Origin: Diospyros lotus
Taxonomy: Eukaryota > Streptophyta > Magnoliopsida > Ericales > Ebenaceae
NCBI RefSeq assembly: GCF_014633365.1
Contig: NC_068348.1
Location: 18,122,311 to 18,186,310 of the forward strand
DNA length: 64,000 nucleotides
Direction: 5' to 3'
Shown in pieces: positions 57,300 through 64,000 of the stretch; the stretch's first letter is position 1; every line of letters begins with the position of its first letter. Under the pieces are notes generated by a model. That model was not told the origin of the DNA. It ran no database searches and saw only the letters and a list, made by a program, of their open reading frames with translations. Position numbers and translations under genes: made by a program.

Positions 57300-58870
57300 T
57301 CTATCAACCTTTGTCGAGGTAGCAACATTTCCTTAAGTTCATTTGGACCAGCAATTTTGAGCAAAGTGACCCCTTCTTCCACAGTTGTAGCACTCGTTAT
57401 TTTGTCGATGGTGCCTTTTGTCTCCCTTACTTGCTCTCATTTGCTATGAACCCCTACCTTATTGACCTTTTTACCACCCTCCTTGCTTTTTACCTGTATC
57501 TTCATTCTTTTATTTTCCCGTTGACACATCTCTTTGCTTGAAATTTTTATTTTTGTTAAAGAGGGCTCTCTCGTCATCCTTTATTGATGCTTCGGACATC
57601 TATTTAGCTAAAGCCTCTTGATTAGCTAATAGACTCTCCAACTTGGACAAAGTTGGTTCTTGAGTCCAGCCACAAGTAGTAGTCATGAGTGCGTTATATT
57701 CTAGTCTCAACCCATGAATAATAATTCTCCTCATCCTTGTTGCAATGATGGCGTTTTTGGATCTAGATTTGAAATTTCGAAACATAACATTTTAACTTTG
57801 TTGAAGTACTGACTAATTGTCAAATCACATTAAGAAACCATTCTTAACTCTTTCTAAAGCCACCGTAACTTTGCTTCGTTCGTTTTGGCGAACAATGTTG
57901 CTAGTGTCCTAAGCCTCCTTGGGTGTCTTAGCATCCTTGATATGTTGCAATAATTCATCCTCAACGGTTACTTAGAGGGGCCGGCCCAAGGCTTAATGGG
58001 CCCTAGGCCATATTAAATTTTGTAGCTCTCCAAAAAATAATAAAAATTATTAAAAATTTATTTTTCTTGTTTTTTCTTTTTGAGATGTAAAATCATTAAT
58101 TAAATCAATGATCTGATGAGCTAATTAATTTTGCGACCCTTCAAAAAAATCGACGATTTTATGAGCTAATTAATTTATCCTCATTATTTTTCATTTCAAG
58201 CAAGAATAAATTTTGTTGTGTTTTGTCTTCTAAAATTAAATTATTAAAAGTTTATAATAGGAATTAGATACTATCAGCACAAGCAGAGAGACTTTGGCTC
58301 AAAGTTTCATCATTTGTTTCTTTTTCCAATTCTTTATTCTACTTTTCTCACTCTCTCTCTCTCTCTCTCTCTCACTCATGTTTTTCAAATGGTCAAACTT
58401 CAAATCACACCTCACAATTACATTTATTGCGCAACACTGTAGCGGAACGTTGCTTGTTGTCCATCTTGGTAAAGATGGCTACTGATGTACTTGTATTTTT
58501 TGAGGTCCCAACCAGCAATTGCCATATATTTTAGGGGCCCCAAAAATTTGGGGGCCCTAGGCATAGGCCTCGGTGGCCTATGCCTTGGGCCGGTGCGTGT
58601 ACATGGCCTTGCCACATTTAATTTTAATTTTCTAAGCTCTTCCTAATCAATAGGTGGTGTAATTCCGCTGCCACCATTAACACTCTAAAGATCTTGCCCC
58701 CCAACAAGTAGCATTGCATACGAATGCTTTTGTTGCTATAGTCATTATGGTTGAGCTTTTTAATTAAACTAGATGAACTAGCAAGGTTCGCAATGATGAC
58801 TTAGTCATTGGTCCTAGACCAACCAACTTTACAATCTTAGACTATTCACCAACACTACAGTCCTTAACTG
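57300..58870 (-). pseudogene. Copia I gag, split by a hAT-like element
   Basis: The N-terminal part (58860-58600, with KCGKAMYT near its end) is separated from the rest by 57977-58593. The second part (57976-57300) reads VTVEDELLQHIKDAKTPKEA, then RRIIIHGLRLEYNALMTT, GWTQEPTLSKLESLLANQEA, and a complete zinc knuckle ECYNCGRRGHFAQNC (about 57400-57352). This is the copia gag architecture (UBN2-type core followed by one CCHC finger). Stops lie between and within. It is the 5' coding part of copia I and lies directly downstream of its PBS. Confidence 0.85.
57977..58593. mobile_element. hAT-like non-autonomous element inside copia I gag
   Basis: GGGGCCGGCCCAAGGC on the left and GCCTTGGGCCGG on the right form terminal inverted repeats. 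The palindrome GGCATAGGCCTCGGTGGCCT.. (58560-58584) lies just inside the right end. The interior is AT-rich with a CT microsatellite (about 58345-58371) and no coding capacity. Copia I gag is interrupted exactly here, which supports an insertion. The 8-bp duplication could not be confirmed. Confidence 0.65.
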
Positions 58871-58910
58871 CCTTTTTAAAATATCACACTTCAACCGCAC
58901 AGACATCCCT

Positions 58911-58922
58911 ACTCTGATACCA
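58911..58922 (-). promoter_or_regulatory. Primer-binding site of copia I
   Basis: On the minus strand TGGTATCAGAGT lies two bases inside the 5' LTR end. Confidence 0.9.
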
Positions 58923-58924
58923 CT

Positions 58925-59433
58925 TGTTGAAAACTAAACTTGGATTGAAGGCTTGGAAAATACCACAGACACTTTAGTTTATTATAATACTTAGTACAAG
59001 AGAATCATTCACTTGTTGATTACTTGGTACTCTCTCAAACACTCACACTAGTATTCCATACATCTATCTTCTTCTGTAATACTACTTTAACACCTCCAGA
59101 GCCATGTATTATGAGTACTCTCACAACCACAAAAATGGAAGTCCGCAGTTGAAGATGCTTGGGAGTATGTTGCAACTTGGGGTCAAATTTGGCCCTGAAA
59201 ACTATGTGAATTTTATAGCCACAATTCGTAGCCGTCAGCTCCAAGTTCTTCTAGAATATGTTGGCTATGAATGCTTTTCTGCCAAGATGAGTAACCGTCA
59301 AGACATTCTAGAACAAGTCCTTCTGGAAGCTACCTATGTGGGCTTATTTTGGAATATTTTATTAGTGATCATGGCCTTGGGTTGGTGAACTTAATTTTAG
59401 ACAAGAAATGGACACTAGTGTTGGGCTTTAACA
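58925..59433 (-). repeat. 5' LTR of copia I, 509 bp
   Basis: Matches 19953-20394, plus an insertion relative to it of about 100 bp at 59200-59310 that includes a duplicated TTCTAGAA.. word (TCTTCTAGAATATGTTGGC and ATTCTAGAACAAGTCC). Ends TGTTGAAAACT and CTTTAACA on the plus strand. Confidence 0.88.
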
Positions 59434-60372
59434 GTTAGAATCACCAATTTCACCTTAATATATGAATCATATGACATGAGAGTATCAGAGCAAAAACGAG
59501 ACTCGATACAACTCAAAGTCACAACTTTGAACTTACAAGGTGATGAGCTTGTTTTTCTTCACCAAGCACTGAACTATCATCTCTGAGTAGTCTTTCATCT
59601 TCTTCTTTTTTTTTCACACCTATATATTGTTTCTATGTTCATGACATCACTACATAATTCATAGATCAGCAAGTTTATACAGTCACAAAATGTCTACCAA
59701 AGATAAAATGTTAGAAAAGTTTATGTTGCCTAATCAAATCAAAGTAAAAATGCATCTCTATTGGAAGTAGCTGTAAAGAAACAGTTGGGTAAGGAGACCC
59801 TTTTTTTTTCCTTCTTTCTAGAGTGTCTCTGTACAAACAATTACACACTTACTCAATTTCATGAAGAGCACAGTCTTCTCTGGGTCTCTAGCACATCTTG
59901 AAGTCAAAATACTGTTACTTCTTTTCATCCACCTGCATCTGGAGAACATGAGTGAAGCCCCTGGGGAACAGAAAAACATAAGAAGGGGTGAATTTGTAAA
60001 ACACTATTTATGCTATCACCACTTCTCTGATTGCACCACCATCATAATTAGATTGCTTCTCTTGAGTTTCAACCAGTTTCTAGTACTTACACATCAAATT
60101 TGGTAATCTTGCTAGAATTATGCAATTCTAGGCAATACAAGTAAGCAATCTACTGATACCTGCATCATCTTCATTGTTGTGGCTGCTCCCGTCTTCTATT
60201 AGATATGGAACCGTGTCTCAGTTCAGTAGGCACGAAGCTTACGGATACTATTGCATATTCCATAACCACATGGCACATGGTTGAGCAATGTCATAGGTAT
60301 GGCTAATGTGGTTTCACTGGCATTCAAAGTAAGCTGTACTTCAAGGACTAATACAAAAGGAATCCCAAGAAG
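59434..60372. other. Host intergenic DNA and 3' UTR of the GT47 gene
   Basis: This is the target DNA into which copia I inserted; the region next to 60373 is probably the 3' UTR of the minus-strand glycosyltransferase gene. A word GAGAGTATCAGAGC at about 59480 resembles a PBS but has no LTR beside it. No gene is recognised. Confidence 0.5.
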
Positions 60373-62452
60373 TTAGGATCGCTGTGGTAATTGGATCTGA
60401 TTCAGCCTGGCATGCCAAATTGAATGCAAAATCATGTGGAACATATCGTATCTGATTGGTCTTGCGTTCCAATGGAAATGTTGCTGCAGCATCTTCACGT
60501 TAGTTTGCATCTTAATGTAACGGTTCAAAGGAATAGACAGAAGAATATCCTTCAGTTTGGGAATATCCTTCTCCTCAACAATCACAGAGAAAGAACTCCA
60601 ATCTAGAACTTCATTCAATGGAGGGACAAAATTATCAGCAATAATCACTGGAACACACTCGTGATATATCGACTCCACAATCCTGGGACTGTTAACTTCA
60701 TAACCCATAGGACAAATGCAATATTTGCTTGATTTCATATGCATAGGATAAGACATATTTCTGGAGACTCTATTGGGTAGAACCCTATAAATCCTCATAT
60801 CTTCATCTTTGTCATTCCAGTACCTCAAAAGCGTTGGGCGGACCCTACCATGCATATGTCCAGCAAAAAAGGCAAGAATTGGGCGCTGTGATACTCTGTT
60901 CCCTCCGAGACCTCTAAGAGGTCTCTTGGGATTTCTTATGGTGGTTTCTGGAAGAGAAACATCCTTTCCCGCGACAAAAATTCCTTCAGAGGCATCTGCA
61001 TTGCAGAGAGCTTTTATAGTGTTTTTGGTTAACTCCTCATGCTCAGTCAATGTGTAAGGGCCCTACAAAAATTGAGATTGAAATTGCGCACTAAGGTGAC
61101 AATAAGAATATCTGATTAATTTAAATCTTTAACCCACAAAGATTCACTGTGTTTACGGGCTCATTTTTTAGGTAGCCGGTATCTTTGAAAAAGCAAAGGA
61201 CTGCACAGAGTTCTGACTAGTCATGAAAGCGAGCTCCTCCAATAAAATAAATGATTTATATGTACAACAAATTTGGCTAATCCTCTTCTACTACACTCTT
61301 AAAACTTTAAAATGCTTGGTACTTCTCCTATTCTAAATAGACTCCACCGCTCATCTCTAAAGAATGGCGGCTTTAGTTCCTGACATATGAGAACTTCTTT
61401 GCCATGTAAATTTTTAAAGAGAAGGGAACGAAGCAAAGGAGATTTTCTTTTCTTTTCTATTTTGCGCCCCCCCCCCCCCCCCCCCCCCCCCCCCGGGGTG
61501 GGATGGAGCCTCAAGGAATAATGACTCCACTGGGTGGTCAAGAAGTTGCAATGAATCTTCTAGGACGAGATAATCGCGTAGGGGAGAGGAAATAAATTAC
61601 CCATAGGTAGGTAGTTCACCTTGCAGTGAATATAATATGGCATAGCAGTGCACGAAGCAAGTTACTTCCATGACAAGGAACGGGGATCCTATTTCAAATG
61701 TTTCTCCCTAACACGGGATGCAGCATGCCTTTTCGTTTCTATATGTAACGTCATATATACCGCATTGACAGGAATCATCTATGCAATATTCTATTGACAA
61801 CTTTCTGATCAGGTCTGAAATTTCTTTCTTTTGATATCTATTAAAAAATTAATTGATTTAATATGGTTTTCCAAGTGAATACAATGATATTCAACCTTAA
61901 AAAGCTGCAACCAACCTCACAAACCAAAGAAGCTTACTCAACATCTCAACATATATCCAAGTTAGTATCCACGGTCATTTCTAAGGTGTTAAATGGATGG
62001 GAGATGCAAAACTGAGAATAAGGAAAATCAAATTATAAAATGAAGGAATTTGAAAGGATTGGAGATTCACAACTATAAAAATTAGGATATTTACAATACC
62101 CACCCAATCATGGCAAGCAACTAGGAAGTGATCTGATCCACGAGTCCGGTTCCAAAATGGGTACTTTGCAGCAAGCATGTTCACGTGATCCCTCAGGAAG
62201 AATGATAATCGCCTTATATTATGTGAGTCGGGCACATAAAGTGCTGTCTGAAGTTGTTTTGCACTGTATGGAAGATAGAACAAGTGAGCTTTCTCAGGGT
62301 CCTGAGTTACAAATTGTCTGTTCTCCTCCATTAATTTCATAAACCATCCTTCGGATGAATAAATTCCTTGCAGGATGGGTACGTGGAAAATTGGTCTCTT
62401 CCCATCTTGGTAAATGTAAACTTTAAGCAAGAGTTCCATCAGCTCATAGCTC
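60373..62452 (-). CDS. Exostosin-family (GT47) glycosyltransferase, last two exons
   Basis: Exon 62104-62452 begins after a splice acceptor (ATATCCAG) and encodes SYELMELLLKVYIYQDGKRP, SSEGWFMKLMEENRQFVTQD, AHLFYLPYSAKQ and DHFLVACHDW. The donor is TGG|GTGGGT. The last exon, 60373-61062 (acceptor TTTTGTAG), continues in phase with GPYTLTEHEELTKNTIKALC, GIFVAGKDVSLPETTIRNPK, RPILAFFAGHMHGRVRPTLL, SSKYCICPMGYEVNSPRIVE, ECVPVIIADNFVPPLNEVL and FSVIVEEKDIPKLKDIL, to a stop at 60373. This is the conserved C-terminal exostosin domain (PF03016) of plant probable glycosyltransferases, type II Golgi membrane proteins that add sugars to cell-wall polysaccharides or glycoproteins; the substrate is not predictable. 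No stop or frameshift is seen. The N-terminal exon(s), with the membrane anchor, lie beyond the window. The intron between the exons is 1041 bp. Confidence 0.9.
61467..61494. repeat. C homopolymer (28 bp) in the GT47 intron
   Basis: 28 consecutive C's followed by GGGG. Such runs are rare in plant introns and are error-prone in sequencing, so the length is doubtful. Confidence 0.8.
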
Positions 62453-64000
62453 CTGGATATTAGAAATACTTAAAAATTTCAACACAATAGTCATGCTAGG
62501 AAATTGTCTATGATAGCATGTATGATGTGCATGATCTAATGTATGCAAGTACTTCATCAGCTAACATAAATAGCAAGCAAAAGAAGTGAGATCTTACATA
62601 GTGTAAATCTAACTACTAAAACTGCCTAGAATTTGTTGCTTCCTTCATCAGTGCTAATTGCTAAACCACAAGGAGTATCAATGCTTAACAAATAAATCAA
62701 TTTGACAATGTTTTCCCATTTTGATCGCCATTATCTCTTACTTTCATTTCCCACGGAGAAAAATCTGTCAGAAGCAGAATGCAGTGGTGGGGAACTGACC
62801 ACTCCCAAGCTGCAGTAGCAAACTTGCAATCTGTTAGACGCAACTTGGAAAACACCATGGATGGCAGGTTTAATGGACTCTTTTTATTTTTCTTTCTCTT
62901 GGTCTTCCAGCTGTTGAGTCATTAGGATAAGTTGCTTGATGAACAAATGTAAAACATAAAGAAACGTCCTTCAACTTTCACAGACATTGATGGATATTAT
63001 AGTCTAAATTTTAGTAGGATATGCTCAGGACATTGACTGCTAAGAACTTTCCAGATTTTGATGATTAGTTACTGAATATGGATTACTTGGAAATATCATG
63101 GTTTCTCTCCCCCTATTTATCTGCTTTTCCCTCTGTTCTTTATCTTCCTTTTCCTTCTCCTTTTCCCCAAATATTCTCTCCCTATATTTAATTCAATACA
63201 GTGTATAAGTTACAAAAATTTTTTGCACATACTCCAGTAGTCACCATTTTTTCACTCCAATCAGAACTTCTTTTATGTTTCTCCTTCACTCAAAGGCTGG
63301 GATTTCTGCCTTCCGCAATACCCTGTGGTCTTTGCTGATTCTATGATTGTGTATATTCTGTCCCAATTTCTCTATTGTAGAAAGGCATCAGCTCATAATA
63401 TTCCATAATGAAGTATTTTTCAGTTATCAATGCAACCTATATAAGTAAATAATAACACCAAGAGAAATGTTACTGATAATGTGTAGTAGATACAATGGAC
63501 TTGAAGAATGGAAGAGTCTTACATTAATTACTTGATTCATTCACCTAGTTTCGTGTTCATTCATTATCTAAGTTCATGTATTTGATGAGTTAATGATAGG
63601 TATGTCAAGAGTAGTTGTGTAAGTCTATAAATTCAGATTGTAACAACTCAAAAAGGGTTAACACAAAAAATATGGATTGAAGTTTTATAAACATTTCTCT
63701 CCCCGTGGATCTGCTGCTAGTTTCCCAAGTTCTAGTTCATCTAACAAGAAACCTCCTATACCAACCTCAATAGTCTATACATCTAATCTTAGGCTGCTCC
63801 ACAAGATTACTAGAAGTAAAACGAATCTCTAAATTGGCTTGTGAGTGGACATCATCAAATTTGGCATTAGAACCAGTGATAAATGAAACACTGCCTTTAA
63901 GACTCAATGAACTGTATGAATGGTCAGTTATGCCCTTTGGGAACTCTATTGCCCCTAGTACTTGTAGAAAAGTCATGAATCAAGTCCTATCTCGTTCCAT
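62453..64000 (-). other. Upstream intron(s) of the GT47 gene
   Basis: AT-rich and without a convincing exon. The expected exon ending just before SYELM was not found, so it probably lies beyond 64000. The open stretch 63767-63976 on the minus strand does not splice in phase to 62452. Confidence 0.45.

Larger units (their letters stand above)
19953..59433 (-). mobile_element. Copia I: outer minus-strand Ty1/copia element split by nested insertions
   Basis: Pieces in minus-strand order: 5' LTR 58925-59433, PBS 58911-58922, gag 58870-57300 (split by a hAT-like element), protease and integrase 50250-48494, reverse transcriptase and RNase H 21961-20420, PPT about 20395-20410, 3' LTR 19953-20394. 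The LTRs clearly match each other (ends TGTTGAAAACTAAAC and GGGCTTTAACA; shared TTTAGTTTATTATA and ACAAGAGAATCAT). Taking out the insertions leaves a canonical copia of roughly 5-6 kb. TTAGAA is found just left of the element (19947-19952) and again at 59435-59440, one base away from the right LTR, so the target duplication appears near-intact. All coding pieces are broken by stops. Confidence 0.85.

Noticed and set aside
59475..59500. GAGAGTATCAGAGC, similar to a Met-tRNA primer-binding site.
   Set aside because: No LTR end lies beside it, and copia I already has its PBS at 58911.
63781..63960. Possible extra GT47 exon on the minus strand (acceptor CTACAAG, donor AGAT/GTATAG).
   Set aside because: It ends in phase 1, while the exon at 62452 needs a preceding exon ending in phase 2. 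The encoded residues do not resemble the expected region before SYELM.
1..64000. Search for tRNA, rRNA, CRISPR or prokaryotic defence systems.
   Set aside because: No cloverleaf, rRNA core or spaced-repeat array was seen. The tandem repeats found are LTR-derived, low in complexity, or lack CRISPR-like spacers.

Overview
The window is nuclear DNA of a flowering plant, probably a eudicot; the species cannot be told from the sequence. The evidence is spliced genes with GT/AG introns, AT-rich intergenic DNA, and dense plant-type transposable elements: copia and gypsy LTR retrotransposons, hAT, CACTA, PIF/Harbinger-like and a TRIM. I see only two pieces of ordinary host genes. One is the last 42 codons of an unidentified gene at the left edge (1-129, +). 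The other is the 3' half of an exostosin-type (GT47) glycosyltransferase gene at the right edge (60373-62452, -, continuing past the window). Nearly everything between is transposon sequence, mostly broken.

Left part (130-19950). In order: a pair of LTR-like direct repeats around 2.3 kb of non-coding DNA (337-3970); a 929-bp PIF/Harbinger-like element with TTA target duplication (4128-5056); a hAT-like end fragment with a perfect-arm palindrome (5174-5260); a possible copia LTR made largely of ACTCGAGTAA-type words (5813-7620); and a family of about 0.6-1.0 kb terminal repeats present three times, twice as a long inverted pair (7930-8514, 8549-9520, 17810-18535). Between the long arms lie a truncated hAT transposase (10400-10860), a gypsy derivative that kept gag but lost pol (10861-15710), and a complete TRIM inside its 3' LTR (12988-13668, TSD CCTGC). 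A 162-bp hAT MITE with exact 8-bp TSD sits at 19524-19685.

Central part (19953-59433). This is one minus-strand copia element (here copia I) opened to 39.5 kb by nested insertions. Its 5' LTR (58925-59433), gag, protease-integrase, reverse transcriptase-RNase H and 3' LTR (19953-20394) lie in the right order but far apart. A hAT-like element splits gag (57977-58593). A solo LTR (50260-57292) that itself carries a 5.2-kb hAT element (51709-56916) separates gag from protease. A second minus-strand copia, copia II (21962-48487, TSD TTTTT), separates integrase from reverse transcriptase.

Copia II in turn holds a Tat-like gypsy with a spliced antisense ORF (gypsy III, 22278-29372), a gypsy whose gag is joined to an integrase tail (gypsy IV, 29373-36581) with a 3-kb solo LTR inside it (30458-33443, TSD ATCCC), and a plus-strand copia (copia VI, about 36582-46378) with a CACTA element in its 3' LTR (41405-44662, TSD AGA). 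Missing halves of several of these elements point to at least one large deletion near 36.6 kb.

No CRISPR, rRNA, tRNA gene or prokaryotic operon was seen. Apart from the GT47 gene, every long coding region is a transposon relic with stops or frameshifts. Percent identities are by-eye impressions only.
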